DNA from: Fistularia commersonii
Taxonomy: Eukaryota; Chordata; Actinopteri; Syngnathiformes; Fistulariidae
Length of the DNA stretch: 64,000 bases
NCBI GenBank assembly: GCA_037954325.1
Contig: JBBMNZ010000056.1
Coordinates: forward strand, 512,501-576,500
Direction of reading: 5' to 3'
Positions 41,980 to 55,844 of the stretch are shown in pieces. The notes under the pieces were generated by a model. It did not search any database. It saw only the letters and a list, made by a program, of their open reading frames with translations, and was not told the origin of the DNA. Every line of letters starts with the position of its first letter. The first letter of the stretch is position 1. The position numbers and the translations under genes were made by a program.

Positions 41980-43020
41980 CCGGAAGCTGAGACTGGCCCT
42001 TCGAAATAACACGGAAAATAATTGAGAGCATATTTCTCAGTTGACAACGCCCCCACTTGCTCTCATATTATTGGTATCTTTGCCCATTTACATCAAAATA
42101 AAATACTCATGACCCAAACAACAACTTTGAAAAATTCAACAACTTAAACTGCGATGCAGGCTTTGTCATAACATCTGCCGGCATCTCTTGTGTTGGACAA
42201 TACTGTAGGGCTACCTTTCCACATATTTTCTTTGTGACATCTTAACACACTCTTCTGACTGACATATTTTCTGGGTATTGATTTTGATCACTTTGCCCAA
42301 GTCCTTCATTTTAAATCTAGCTGTCAGCATGATTTTCACCTCTTTCATTACTTCCTCATCACTCGCAGCTATGATTAAATCATCTACCCATATTATGATG
42401 ATGACTTTGTCATTTTGGTTTTCTTTGACATAGACACAATGATCTGCTTCATTCTGAATAAAGTCGTTGTCAATCAAGTAAGAATGGAGCATCAGATTCC
42501 AATGACGACCTGCCAAATTTTCCTGAACTGATTTCTGCATGAACACCCTCACACTTGTCATATTTGCTGTTGGAGAAAATGTTTCCTCAAAATCCGTGCC
42601 ATACTTTTGACTGTAGCCCTTAGCAAAATAACGAGCTTTATATTTGTTTGTGCCAACTTCATTTCTTTTTAGCGCATACACCCACCCCCCCACCCCCACT
42701 GCACACTTGCCTTGGGGTAGCTGTGTTAGGGTCAAAGTGTTGTTCTCTCTCAATGACTCCATCTCGTCGTCCATAGATTTCATCCACTTGTCAGCATTGA
42801 GGGAACTCCTTGCCTCTTTAAATGTCTGTGGGACACCACACGCCAGTCTATAACAGTAGTCAATGTTAGTGAACACTTGGTCATCGTCAATAGCACTAGT
42901 CACATAACCATTAAAGTAACTGGGCTTCTTTTTGGTTCTAGTTGATCGTCTCACATTGTCTGCACTGCTTGGCTTTGTCACACGGTCAGATACGGGGCTG
43001 CCCATTTCCAAGGTGTACAA
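41980..43020 (-). pseudogene. Copia C fragment 3 (linker-RT), copy 2
   Basis: LTR remnant 41980-42046 and frame 42211-43020 with the same internal RT deletion as 20693-21502. Confidence 0.85.
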
Positions 43021-43092
43021 AGGTGTACAAGACAGTGGTGAGACCAGCGATGATGTATGGACTAGAAACTGTAGAAGAAGAAGAAGAAGAAG

Positions 43093-43123
<31 letters not shown>

Positions 43124-43250
43124 TAGAAAGAGAGGGTGGGGGGGAAGCAAACCTTCTCCACGGCTCTAAACTCGTTCGTCGCCGCTACTCGGGGAACACC
43201 GGATGGCTTTCTCCCTCCGCTTCGTTACATTTTATGGCCGCTAGATGAAG

Positions 43251-43281
<31 letters not shown>
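43021..43281 (+). repeat. RTE micro-fragment, (GAA)n, MAASDC flank, (ATC)n, copy 2
   Basis: (GAA)n at 43074-43122 is shorter than in copy 1 (49 versus 64 bp). (ATC)n lies at about 43251-43281. Confidence 0.8.
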
Positions 43282-43282
<1 letters not shown>

Positions 43283-45103
43283 GATCTGAGCTCATCTCTG
43301 TCTGGGTTTGTTGCTCTGGAGATGGGTTTGTCACAAATTTTAGCAGTCTGTGTTTTTAGTACTCTTTCACTATTTGGATAATATACAAAATAAGCTGGAC
43401 TATTTTTGGCATATCCAATGAAAACTCCCTTCTCACCTCTTGAGTCAAGTTTCTTTTTGTTGTGCTTGTATGCATAGCACACAGCACCAAACATTTGCAT
43501 TTGTGACACATTTCGTTTCTTTCCCATCAACATAAAGTAAGCCGTCTGCTTTGTCCGATTATTAAAGCATCAGTTCCTGACTGCTGCTGTCTGCACTGCA
43601 TGGGTCCACAATGTTTTGGGTAGGTTGCTTCCTAGTAACATGCACCATGCCATGTCGAATAAAGTCCTCCAGTTTCTCTCTGCTTTCCCGTTTTGGTGTG
43701 GTGAGTATGGCGCTGACGTTTCATGTCTAACACCCCGTTTAGTCATTAGTCCTTGGTACTCTTTTGACATAAACTCAGTACAATTGTCAGATCTCATACA
43801 CTTAATCTTCCCATAAGGGGCAGTGTCTGCTGAGAATCTCTCTGTGGCACTCACTGTACCACTCTTTTGTTTGAGAAAGTACACAAAAATTGTGTTGGAA
43901 TAATCATCAGTAAACGACAATGCAAATCTGTGTCCATCTATAGATATGGGATCTACTGGCCCTGCCAGATCTGTATGCACTAAATCAAACACCTCTGTTG
44001 CTCTTGCATCAGGCTCTCTGTTTCTGATCTGCACAAACTTCCCTTGAATACACACTTCACATGGTGATACAGGTTTTTCAGTTTTCCCTTTGATTACCAT
44101 ACCATCAACCACTTTTGTCAACTTTTGTACATCGCTCTAATTACAATGGCTGAAAATTTCATGCCATGTTTGTAAATCAAAACACCCATTGCATTTGTCA
44201 TTACTTTCATCTGCTGTAGATAGGTAGTAAAGTGTGTTCTGCACATTAATAGGAAATACAGTACCGTCACTCATTTTGACTATGTCTTTTCCTTCATTGA
44301 AGATTACCGTTGCTCCGCTTGCTGTGGCGGCCATCACAGAAAAAATGTCCTGTGGACAGGAAGGGATGAACAGTGCGTTTCTCAGTGGTGCTGTGTGGTG
44401 ACGTCCTCTGCTGTCTATGAGGATCACCTCTGCCTCTCCCCGCTGCTTCGCCACGCCTTGACACTTGGTTGCGTCTGCCAGCTCAACATGGTGTGTGTCA
44501 GCTCTGAACGTCACTGAAAAACACGGAAGTCAGCAAATTTGAGCTTTTCTTCACTTTGAGTCACATGAACTGCAAATGGTTTGAACGATTCTGGAAGTCC
44601 CTTTAGCACCATAGCTATGAGAAGATCATCACTCATGACTTCCTCTGCATTTCTTAGCACCGTGATTATAGTCTCTGCCCTAATCACAAAGTCTGTTACG
44701 CTTTCATTGCTTCCTTTCTGCAGTTTTGTCAGGTCAGTATACAGGTTTATAATGCCAGGCTTCCCTTTACCTGCGTAATACTCTCGTAGCATCTTCAGTG
44801 CCTTTCTCCCATCATCTGCAGCTTCGCGCATGACCAGGCCTAGACTTTTGTCATCTAAAAACTGGATCGGTTTCGGCATTGGCCATTTCATTCTGCTCCT
44901 TGTCCTTCGCCTCCTCGTCATCGTCATCAAATTCTGGAGTTTCACTCAGAATTGTGTCTTTGAGCCCCTGCAGCCGCATGTAGGCCAAGCATTTAGTCTC
45001 CCAGAGTTCATACTGCTTCTCATCTTCCACACCGAGACAGTCTCTGGTGGCGATCGGTAAATGTAACGGCAGGAGACCAAACTGATTGTTATGTTTGTAC
45101 GGT
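43282..45103 (-). pseudogene. Copia C Gag-protease-integrase, copy 2
   Basis: The same five reading-frame pieces as copy 1: 43276-43533, 43570-44121, 44137-44514, 44511-44945 and 44851-45117. Confidence 0.85.
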
Positions 45104-45104
45104 A

Positions 45105-46488
45105 ATGCCAATATCAATGTCTCATAACCCGACTATACAACCTCATCCAATTAACCAAAGTGAGACCTTGTCTATAATATGGGTATATTCCCAAGGATTG
45201 AGTCAGAGATTTGGAATTTTTCAGAATATAACAAATACCTCAGTCCTTCCTTTTCTGCCTTACGATCCATCCAAATGGCGATTACCAGCTGATTATTCTA
45301 TGGTAACCAATAAAACTGTCATTGAGGGATTCACTCTAATGACAATACAAAAGACACCACCATTTTGTATGAAACGACAGTGTGGTAAGAAAGAGCATTA
45401 TCTAGGCCAACTACAGTGTGACACTGTGCTAGATAAGGAAACGGATAGACCGGTTAGGAAAACCTATGACTACTATAATAATAGTATATGTGAGGTTGGA
45501 AAGTGGGGAATGGGCGTGTGTGCCATGAATCTGACAGCCCTCAAGCCATTATTGGGCATTGAAACAAACCTCACCAAATCTGGTATACCACCATGGAGGA
45601 TTTTTGCATTCCCACACAAATACGGTTATCCATACATGCCCAAAAACACATGTATGGATTTGTGGCAAACGAGCATTTCTGTATCTGCCTGAACATTGGT
45701 GTGGCACATGCTATTTGGCCCGATTAGGAAGTGCTATGACTTTTATACCAGAGCATAACATGACTCATAGCGTACAACTCATTAGGCCTATGGGACATGA
45801 ACGTAGTCGAAGAGCCTTGATAAGTGACTCTAGAGGAATACTTATGACAATGTTCCCTAACTATGGTGTAGCCTACTCGGGACATCGAATGAATGAGGTC
45901 TGGGCGACATTACAGAACCTAACGTCAAGGGTTCTAGAATTGAATGGACTGATACAAAACAATCCAGAGACTATGGCTATGAAAGAAATGCTTTTACAAA
46001 ATCGTATGGCTTTAGATATTGTCTTAGCCAAGGAAGGTGGTGTATGTGCGATAATAGGACAACAATGTTGCACATATATCCCAGACATGCGAGACAATTT
46101 CACAGCAATTCATGACAAATTGACGACATTAAAGAACCAACTAGAGGGTAAAGAGGACAGTGATACTTTAATGTCGTTTTTACAGTTTGACCCTCTTGGA
46201 TGGATCATCAACGGAACTTGGTGGCAAATACTTTTAAAGTGCCTTACACCTGTGATTGTGATTCTTATTTTGTTTTGTTTATTTACTATGTGCGTTATTC
46301 CTTGTTTGAGAAGCATGATTGCTAAAATGGCTTCCGCAGCCTTTGTCCAGATGGCAATAGTAGCAGTGCAGACCCAACCAAGGACTCACTACACTGGACA
46401 GATATATGAGCAACTGCCTATAAGTGATTCAGAAAAAGAAAATGATAATGATTCGACTGTGGAGGACGACGACCATGATGTTGTATGA
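45105..46488 (+). pseudogene. Endogenous retrovirus env, copy 2
   Basis: Two overlapping frames, 45105-45692 and 45559-46488, translated identically to copy 1, including the break. The frameshift therefore predates the macro-duplication. Confidence 0.85.
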
Positions 46489-46672
46489 AGTGTTATCTGT
46501 AAACTATGTACCAACATGGCATGATGATGCTGAAGAGTTTAACATTGTTCGGAGTCTCATAAACAGGAGAGAATTGTTAGAGTTTACTCTCTATTTCTAT
46601 AACTATGTTATTTCGACTACTCACATGAAGTTAGCCAGACATGCTAGAGCACAAAAGACCTTTGTCCTCTAA
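46424..46672 (+). CDS. Small ORF overlapping the env end, copy 2
   Basis: The same 82-codon frame as 24921-25169. Identity between copies reflects recent duplication and is no evidence of selection. Confidence 0.35.
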   Translation: MIQKKKMIMIRLWRTTTMMLYEVLSVNYVPTWHDDAEEFNIVRSLINRRELLEFTLYFYNYVISTTHMKLARHARAQKTFVL

Positions 46673-47003
46673 CAAGAGTTGGGCCCTCCAAGATATTCCA
46701 ATGGTCGTAAACATCTTTAGATAAGAACCTACCCCCCATAAACGTAAATCTAAACGAGGATAAACGCTTCTGGAGAGAAACCTGACCACCCCTGTATATC
46801 ATCCTGGTCAACTATTACTATATACTATTGAATAAATGTTGTTATGTAAATAAACACTTTCACACAATAAAAAGCCGAGCAAGGAGGAACTCGGGGGGAT
46901 TCTCTGGATCTTGGCTCCAAAGAGTCTCCCCCTCTGCAGAGCACAAAAGAATAGTCGCTTGTCTGTGTTATTTCTTATGATAACCTCAGTCTCCTCTTTA
47001 CAG
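46673..47003 (+). repeat. Probable retroviral 3' LTR, copy 2
   Basis: Equivalent to 25170-25500, with the same AATAAA signals and right edge. Confidence 0.5.
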
Positions 47004-47843
47004 GTTTTAACTTAGACCAGCATGAATTACAATTACTCTCCAACAGCCGCGAGTGGAGCATCTACCTGCATGGCCAGAAGCTTCCTGTTCAGCAGGGCAG
47101 GTCGAATGGTGTTAAAAGCACTGGAGAAGTCAAAGAACATGACTCTCACAGTGCTTCCTGCCTCCTCCAGGTGTGTGTAGATTCTGTGCAGCAGGAAGAT
47201 GATGGCGTCTTCCACTCCTATCCGTGGGTGGTATGCGAACCGCAGGGGGTCCAGCGAAGGTCCGACGACTGTGCCAAGGTGCCTCAGGACGAGCCTCTCC
47301 AGCGACTTCATGACGTATGATGTCAGGGCCACCGGTCTGTAGTCGTTGTGTCTGCTGGGATGCTTCACCTCGGGCGCTGGAACCAGGCATGAGGTTTTCC
47401 ACCGGTCGGGGACAACCATCTGGGTCAGGCTCAGGTTGAAGAGATGTGAGAAGATCCCACACAGCTGAGAGGCACATCCTTTCAGCACTCTGGGGCTAAG
47501 GCCGTCAGGGCCAGCAGCTTTCCTGGGAGGAAGGCGGCTGAACTCTCTTCTCACCTCCTCAGCGGTGAAGGCGACAGGAGGGGGTGGAGAGAGTCCCAGT
47601 GGGGGGCAGAGAGAGTCCCAGTGGGGGGCAGGACGGCTGAGGTGTAAACGAGACATCGCCCAGGGAAGCAGAAGAGGTGCGTGGGGGAGGGGGAAAGCTC
47701 CTTAAAGTGAGGGGTGAGGGCACAGGGGAAGGAAAGTCCTGAGAGGAACTGGGGGGAGGGTGGGCGGAGGCACCTTCATCAAATCTGTTAAAAAACAGGT
47801 TTAGTTTGTTTGCCTCCTGCAAGTCTCCTTCCATCATCTGGCT
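47004..47843 (-). pseudogene. L2/CR1-like LINE fragment, copy 2
   Basis: Frames 47559-47837 and 47033-47656, as in copy 1. Confidence 0.8.
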
Positions 47844-47847
47844 TGCT

Positions 47848-48168
47848 TGTTTTCCATGGCCAGTGATGAGTTTGCAGTATCGTCGCTCTTCTCAGCGGCT
47901 CCAAACTGTCTTCAGCCGTCTTTGGGGGTTTCCTGGGCCCATAACCTGTTATCAGAGGTTATCTGTGCAGTAGATCTGCGTGCTACCCCTCAATACCGAC
48001 TGGGTCTTTTACGGAGGAATAATATGTGTGACACGCCTCTTGCTTTGCAGAACTGGAAGAAGTTGAGTTTATTTTCAAGCAAATAAAAACACTACGGACA
48101 GACCGGAAGCTGGGACTGGCCATTCAAAATAAAAGGGAAATAACTGAGAGCATATTTCTCAGATAACA
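47848..48168 (-). mobile_element. Copia D 5' end, copy 2
   Basis: LTR 47947-48168, primer site 47932-47946 and leader, as in copy 1. Confidence 0.85.
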
Positions 48169-49238
48169 ACTGCACTTTCTGTCCAGAATTGAGATTCCCT
48201 GGAGTGACAGTCGGGGTAACTGTGGTTGTACGGTTCGGTGCGTCATTATATTTTTGGTCAGGAATACAAATTGTCGAGGCAGTGCGTTTCGTAACTTTAC
48301 CAACTCTAATATGGGAGGCTTAAATCTGTGTGTAGTACAGAACTGTTCATAGTCTAGAGGACTGCCATTGTCATCCATCAAGTCAATTATTGACCATATA
48401 CCTTTCTCAAAGCATTCCTTGTAAAACAGAGGTTTGTTGCCACGCAGTACATATCTATTGTTCCAAATTATTGTACTGTGTGGTGAGAAATTGTGTACAT
48501 ATATCATTTTCCAGTATAATAGTATTTGTTTATGGAACTCTGAAAATTGGACAGGAATCTTGTTGATATCCAAGTCAGAGATAAGTAGAAGACTTAGGCC
48601 ACCGACTATGTTGAATAAGTAGTTTGGAGTACAATACCAGAAAGAATAATGATGTTTGATCCAGGATTTCAACCAGTTCACCTTCAATGTCCCATTCAGG
48701 CAGTCCAACTCTATCACTTTCAGCCCTCCTTCACTTGTTTCTTTCACCGTATGTGATTTTTTTAGATGGTGTGGTCTGTTCCTCCAGATAAAGTTGAAAT
48801 TTATTTGGTTAATAGATTTTATGAGTTGATTTGGAGCAGCATTGGAATACACTGGGTATATACATCTGGATAAACATTCCATTTTACTCAAATATATCCG
48901 GCCTAATATTGATAAATCTCTTTGGAGCCATATATTCAATTTAGCTTTACTTTGATTCAGTTTAGATTCAATGTTCCTGGACTGATTTAACTTTTGGTCC
49001 TTAGATAGGAAAATGCTCAAGTATTTTATTTCTGATTTGATAGGAACATTGCTGTTTTCCTTTAGTGGCAGCTCAAGAAGTTTGCATTTCTTTAAGTTTA
49101 ATGACAATCCTGAAGCCTTGGAGAATGTTTTAATTTTTTCAACGCTTATTGGGACTTGATGTTCATTTTTCAAAACTAAGGTTGTGTCATCTGCCAGCAG
49201 GCTAATAACAATTTCTGTCCCCGACATTATTTCTGTCC
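48169..49238 (-). pseudogene. Tx1/L1-like LINE ORF2 C-terminal half, copy 2
   Basis: The same frame as 26666-27735, starting just before LADDTTL. Confidence 0.8.
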
Positions 49239-49239
<1 letters not shown>

Positions 49240-49293
<54 letters not shown>

Positions 49294-49299
49294 ACACTT
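49240..49299. repeat. (CA)n microsatellite, copy 2
   Basis: About 30 CA units, equivalent to 27737-27796. Confidence 0.95.
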
Positions 49300-50275
49300 T
49301 AATTCCACTCTTTTATATACGCATGTCTGGAGTTCCGGGAGCTCGTTCTCAACGTTCTGGGGATAATCATAGCTGTGCTGATAGCATTCGCCGAAACGCG
49401 CCCCCCCCCCACACCACCAGCACCACCACCACCCCACACACATTAGCTCCTCCATTCATTCACATGTACACGCCGGCTGCTCCGGGAGCTCCACGCCGAC
49501 GTTTCGGTGATCGATGTCCGCAGAAGGTGCACCATTGCCGGTCTGCGGTGTCCTGTAGACCCCCCCCCCCCCCCCCCCCTCCATACACACATGCAATACG
49601 CCTTGAAACGCATCGCTCGCACCGACGCGGGGAATCCTTTACCCTACTTCCACAACAACGGCGAGAATCGCGTTGCGTCGGAAGGGGGGGGGGGGCATTA
49701 AGGGGGGGAGAGAGAGAGGCATGGAGATTTTCTCAGCCTCTCATTCTTTTTTTTTTTTTTTTAATTGAACATAAATAGTACACACAACTATACAAATGTA
49801 CAAATAAACATGGCAAGGTAGCACTGAATGTCAATGAAACAACCAGGCATGAGGAAGCAAAGGACATAAGGACATTCGTTCTGTATGGAATCAGAAGTTA
49901 ATAGTGTTAACGGTTGTGAGAAATTTACAATGCTAGACAAAAAAAGAAATTAAAATGAAATAATTAAATCAATAGATTGACTAATAAAAAATTAAAACGA
50001 AAAAAAGATTGCAAGGGGAGTACAACATGTAATTAAGTTGGCGACTCACAAGGAATCTCAGATATCAAACTGTATATTTTTTGTTGATTATATATAGATA
50101 TATACAAAACAAACATATATTGTTTGTTGTTGTTTATTTTTGGGATATATTGAGGAATATTTGTTGGAAAGGAGTCACAATCGCTTTTTGACAATGTCGA
50201 AGTGTATAGGTAGCGATAGAATTTAAAGATTTCAGTGGAAATTATAGCCTCATCTGTAATTTCCTTGTTGTTAAG
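49300..50275. repeat. R block, E repeat and AT-rich spacer, copy 2
   Basis: Equivalent to 27797-28780. The poly-G run at 49684-49695 is 12 bases against 23 in copy 1, and the poly-C run at 49560-49578 is longer than in copy 1. Confidence 0.75.
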
Positions 50276-50991
50276 ACGGGCTTCCGCTTTGCTCCGCTCC
50301 TCCGCTCCTCCGCGCCTCCGCTGCGGAACCAGGTACTACCGATCCGCCGGACTCAGGTGAATTGCGGACAGGGCTTTTGCTGTCCTCCGCTTCTCCGCTT
50401 TTGGCCCTGGAACTCCCGAACCGCTGGACATAGGCGAATCACGGTCCGGGCTTCTGCTCTCCTCCGCTCCTCACCTCATCCGCTCCAGGCCCTGGTACTC
50501 CCTGTCCGCGGGACCCCCCCCCCCCCACCACCACCACCACCACCACCACCAAAACAAACTCTCACACACAGATAAACACACGCACACACACACACACACA
50601 CCCAGACACACACACACCAACACACACACAAACACACACACACACACACACACACACCTGAACTCATCATAGCTGTGCTAATAGCATTGGCCAAAACGTA
50701 TCCACAACAAAAGAAACATTAGCTCATCCACTCATTCACATATGTGTGTGCCTAGAGGTGCGGGAGCTCCAGTCATACGTCCGGGTGATCTATGTCCGGA
50801 GAAGGCTCACATTGGCCGGTCTAAGGGGTTCTTCTGCCCCCAAGCTTCCCCGCCTCTGAGAGGAGAAACATTACCTCCGCTCCTCCGCTTCTCAGCTCAT
50901 CCGCTCGAGGCCCCGGTACTCCCTGTCCGCGACCCCCCCCCCCACCTAAACAAATTCACACTCACACACACGCACACACACACACACACAG

Positions 50992-51027
<36 letters not shown>

Positions 51028-51231
51028 CTTAACTCATCATAGCTGTGCTAATAGCATTGGCCAAAACGTATCCACAACAAAACAAACATTAGCTCATGAG
51101 AGGAGAAACATTACCTCCGCTCCTCCGCTTCTCAGCTCATCCGCTCGAGGCCCCGGTACTCCCTGTCCGCGACCCCCCCCCACCTAAACAAATTCACACT
51201 CACACACACGCACACACACACACACACACAG

Positions 51232-51267
<36 letters not shown>

Positions 51268-51323
51268 CTTAACTCATCATAGCTGTGCTAATAGCATTAG
51301 CCGAAACGCATCCACAACCAAAC
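50276..51323. repeat. Composite satellite, right end of copy 2
   Basis: The same layout as 28781-29827, including (CCA)n, CA tracts and the extra partial unit before the copia B LTR. Confidence 0.8.
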
Positions 51324-51830
51324 TGTTGCGTTTAAGTTCGCAGCTTCTTCGTTTTCCATGTTTCGGAAGGAATTCACAAGTTTGCCTTGTTTGAATCGTC
51401 TTTTATTTTCTTCTTCACAGCTCCGGGAATCAACATCGGTTAGCCATGGGACATGTACAGTACAGAGTGAGGGAAAAATTCCCGCCAGCACCGCTATACC
51501 AAAAAAAAAAACACTGACGTAGAAGTTAACGTCAAGTTAGCTGAACAGTCGCGAAAAACTAAAACAAGTCCCAAACCTTGTCATAAAGTGCCATGCATTT
51601 CCTGAGAGTAGATACAAATACAACATATGTATACTAGAATGTAAACTCAAATAAAACTAATGAGATCACCTATCTCAACACCCCCTCTTGATCTCAACAT
51701 CCAAAAAAAAACTTTGGACATTTTAATTTCCAAAGAACCACTTTTTGCATTTTTCTATTTTTACCTTTGTCATGAGTTTTGTCGAGATGTCTGCCAACAT
51801 GTCCTCTGATGGACAATAGATAAGATTTAT

Positions 51831-54425
51831 TTAACCCTCACTGAGTGCTTCACGAATGAAATGATATTTTACATCAATGTGTTTTGACCTTTGTCTGTTT
51901 ACAGGATTCTTACTCAGTGCGATGGCCCCCTGATTGTCTCCGTAGATTGTTGTGCAACTGTACATTTTGTTGTCCATACCGTTTAACAGTTGAGACAGGT
52001 ACATGTTTTCTTGTGCGGTGGTGGCTCGGCCGATGTATTCAGCCTCACATGTTGACAGGGCCACTGTGGGCTGTTTCCTTGACTTCCATGCAATGGCTGG
52101 GCCTTGTTTTGTTAAACTGAAACAGTAGCCTGTAGTGCTACGTCTGTCTTCTACAGATGATGCCCAGTCTGAATCACTGTAAGCTATCAGGTTCAAATCC
52201 TCCTTATTTGTCTTGAAACTTAGTTCATAATCAGCTGTCCCCTTCAAATACCTCAGAACATGTTTTGCAGCTACTAAGTGTTCTACTTTTGGCATTGCCA
52301 GATTCTGTGATAGTTTGCTCACTATCCAGCTGATATCAGGTCTGGTGCAAGTCATGGCATAAATAAGACTGCCTACAATCTCACGATATTCTTTGGGGTC
52401 GACAGGTTCACTTTGCTCATTTTCATCAGCTACAGGGATGCCCTCTAATTTTTGCTCACTTGGAGTAGATCTTGCTTTACATTCTGACATTCCAAATCTC
52501 TCTAGCATTTTTAGGATGTACTTTGTCTGGTTCATTTTGATTTCATCCCCCTTTTGTTCAAATTGTATGCCCAAAAAATATGATAGTTTCCCCAGGTCTT
52601 TCATGTTGAACTTGAATTTCATGTTCTGTTTAAATGTGCTGAGTGCATCATTGCTGCTTGTGGCAATAATTAAATCATCTACCCAAATTATTACAATGAT
52701 TGTGTCACCATTTTCCGTCTGTTTTCTGTACACACAGTGGTCAGAGAGATTTCTCACAAAGTTGTCCTGTTCTAAATGGTCATTAAGGAGTTCATACCAG
52801 TTTCTTCCTGATTGTTTCAGGCCATAAAGAGATTTCTTTAATCTATACACTAGTTTCTCTCCTGTTTCTGACATCATTTCAAACCCTTCTGGTTGTTCCA
52901 AGAAAATCTCCTCATGTATAGGAGCATGTAAATATGCCGTCTTAACATCCATTTGATGGACAATGAGGTTATTTTGTACAGCTATCTGCATTAGTGCCCG
53001 CACTGATGTAATGTTAGCTGTCGGTGGAAAAGTTTCATAGTAGTCTATGCCTTCTGTTTGATTGTAACCCTTAGCTACATATCTCGCCTTAAATATTTGT
53101 CCTCCTTCAGCATTTTCTTTAAGGGCAAATACCCATTTTCCTCCAATTACTTTTCTCCCTTCAGGTAAAGTTGTCAGTTCAAATGTGTCATTCTGTTTAA
53201 GCGAGTCAATCTCTTCCCTCATGGCACAATTCCACCCGGGTGCCAGTGGTGACTTCAGTGCTTCACTATAATTCTGTGGGACTCCGCACACAGTCCTGTA
53301 ACAGTAATCAATAGTTGTATGATTTTTATCATTGTTAATATAGTCTGTCTGATCATCCTCTAAATACCTTGGAACGACCCTTTTTCGTCTAGGATAGCGA
53401 CTGGTTTGATTATATCTGGGTTTTATGTCTGACCTCGTCTCTTTTTCATTTTGGACATTTTCTGCTGTTTCTTCGTCATGTGACACATCTGCGTTAGTAC
53501 TCTCATCCTCATTTTGTATATGGTTGTCTGTTTTATTTTCACTTTGTGACACATCTATACTGGTTTCATCTGTAGATTCTGTGTCTTCATATCCCTGGAT
53601 TTCTGTCTCATAATCATCAGTTTGTGTTTGTTGTTCAATTCTTCCCTTTTTGATCAATTTCACCAGTCTCTGTTTTGACACTTTTTCTGTAAGTGGATTA
53701 TAGACCAGGTATGAAGGGCTTTTCTTACTGTATCCCACAAATATTCCTCTTTCACATCTGGGATCCAATTTCTTAGTGTCATGTTTGTATGCATAACACT
53801 CAGTTCCGAATATCCACATTTTTGAAAGATTTGGCTTTCTCCCTGTTAACATGAAGTATGGGGTATTTTTGTGTCTGTCATTGTAACATCTATTTCGAAT
53901 ATGGGCAGCGGTCTGGACAGCATAAGGCCACAAAACCTTTGGTAATCCTTTTGCTATTAGCATACACCTTGCCATTTCAAAAAGGGTCCTCCATTGTCTT
54001 TCTGCTGTCCCATTTGGATGGGGAGAGTATGGGGATGATGTTTCATGTCTTATGCCTTTCTCCCTTAGAAGAGATTGAAAAGCATTTCCTGTGTATTCAG
54101 TCCCGTTGTCTGACCTGATACATTTGACACGACCATACGCTGCGCTGTCAGCAAGGAACTTCTCTGTTGCTAATGTAGCTTCACTCTTGTATTTGAGAAA
54201 ATATACAAATACTGCCCCTGAATAATCATCTGTGAATGAAATGACATACTTATGCCCTTCTTGACCAGCTGGTTCAATCGGGCCTGATAAGTCAGTGTGT
54301 ACCATTTTTAGGGGTGCATCAGCTTTTGCATCAGCTTGCCTGTTTCTGCTATTTGTGAATTTTCCCTCCGTGCATACGTTACAGTCTACGTTACAGTCTA
54401 CCTTGGTCTGACCTGTAATCTTCAT
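51831..54425 (-). pseudogene. Copia B Pol, copy 3
   Basis: Translation identical to copy 2, including the proline changes in integrase and RT, and truncated by the same TAA. Confidence 0.9.
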
Positions 54426-54443
54426 ACCCTCGACTAAGTTTGG

Positions 54444-55844
54444 TCATTTTAATACATCTTTTACATTGCAGTGTCCCATAATCTCATGCCATGTTTTGAC
54501 ATCACAAGTTAAGTTTACTCTATCTCTGGACATCATGTCATTTACTGTATCATCATAAAGTTGTTGATAATTTACCGTTCTTATGTAGTAGAGTCTGTCA
54601 CATTCCTCAATGCTGAAAATTTTTCCTTCTTTGGTTATGAGTCTGTTCTCTCCTTCTTTGAATATCACGCTGGCTCCATCAGCTGTGGCTGCCTTCACCG
54701 ATATGAAGTCCTGAGGATATGATGGGATGAATAAGGCTCCCCTTAAGGTTACCAGGACAGGTTTTCCTTCAATGTCCTGGAGTAACACTTCTGCATCACC
54801 TCTTTTTAGTGCCACTTTGTTTCTTCTGGTCCCGTCTGCTAGCTCCATGTAATGTTTGTTTGGGTTGAAAAACTCATCAAATCTTATGAATTTGTCTTCT
54901 TGTGTTATGATGTGTGATGTAGCGCCACAGTCTACCATCAGTCCATTTTTTCTGATATTTTCCGGAGGGACTTTTTGACTGACCTTGAATACAAAAGTTT
55001 GCTCATCTTCCTTATCTTTGTCTTGGATGTCTGTGTTTTGTTTGACCGAGTCTTCTTTGGGCTTGGATTTTCTTCTGCATGTCTCATCGGTGTGGGTTGT
55101 GCTTCTGTGATAGCTGCACCATTTTGGCCCTGATTTTTGGTGACAAGCTTTTGCCATATGGCCACGGTTTCCACATCCATAGCAGATCACCGTTGACATG
55201 TCCACTTTCATTACATTGTCTGATTTGGTTTTGCTGTCAAACTTTTCAGTCTCTTCATAACTTCTTAGTTTACTCTTGAACTGAATAAACGTCATTTCTT
55301 CACTGCTCTGAGTTACGTGAATGACGAAGGGCTTGTACGGTTCTGGAAGCCCTTTCATAACCATAGCGATCATCAGCTCATCACTTATCACCTGTTTTGT
55401 GTTTCTCAGAGCGGTGACTGCCTTTTCTGCTCTGATAATGTAATCTGTTATTGTTTCGTCGGGTTCCTTCTTGAGTGAGCATAGTTCGCTGTACAGGGAA
55501 ATAATTCTGGGCTTACCCTGGCTGGCGTAATGATCCCGTAATATTTTCAAAGCTTTTCGACCGTCATCTGCGGCTTCCCTCATTACCAATGATAGACTTT
55601 TATCATCGAGGAACTGGATAAGCTCAGCGTAGCATTCTGCATTTTTATCTGGGTCGGGCTCAACAGTTGAAAGTATTGTCTCTTTCAAACCTTCGAGTCG
55701 CATGTGTCCCAGAAACTTTACTTCCCAAAGCTCGTAGTTGTTTTCGTCTCCATCGAAAACCAAACGTTGCCATCTTCCTCCTTTTGTTCGTTGCCTGGGC
55801 CCATAACCTGTTGCGTTTAAGTTTGCAGCTTCTTCGTTTTCCAT
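54444..55844 (-). CDS. Copia B Gag-protease-integrase N-terminus, copy 3
   Basis: 466 codons from the ATG inside the LTR (55844), translated identically to copy 1. It lacks the CGA to TGA change of copy 2, so its Gag frame is open from the LTR start to the shared TGA. Confidence 0.85.
   Translation of the reverse strand: MENEEAANLNATGYGPRQRTKGGRWQRLVFDGDENNYELWEVKFLGHMRLEGLKETILSTVEPDPDKNAECYAELIQFLDDKSLSLVMREAADDGRKALKILRDHYASQGKPRIISLYSELCSLKKEPDETITDYIIRAEKAVTALRNTKQVISDELMIAMVMKGLPEPYKPFVIHVTQSSEEMTFIQFKSKLRSYEETEKFDSKTKSDNVMKVDMSTVICYGCGNRGHMAKACHQKSGPKWCSYHRSTTHTDETCRRKSKPKEDSVKQNTDIQDKDKEDEQTFVFKVSQKVPPENIRKNGLMVDCGATSHIITQEDKFIRFDEFFNPNKHYMELADGTRRNKVALKRGDAEVLLQDIEGKPVLVTLRGALFIPSYPQDFISVKAATADGASVIFKEGENRLITKEGKIFSIEECDRLYYIRTVNYQQLYDDTVNDMMSRDRVNLTCDVKTWHEIMGHCNVKDVLK

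Larger units (their letters stand above)
29828..51323. repeat. 21.5-kb macro-repeat, copy 2
   Basis: A full second unit in the same order and orientation as 8303-29827. It carries the same frameshifts in copia C, RTE and env. Length differences are confined mainly to (GAT)n, (CTT)n, (GAA)n, CA and homopolymer runs. Confidence 0.95.
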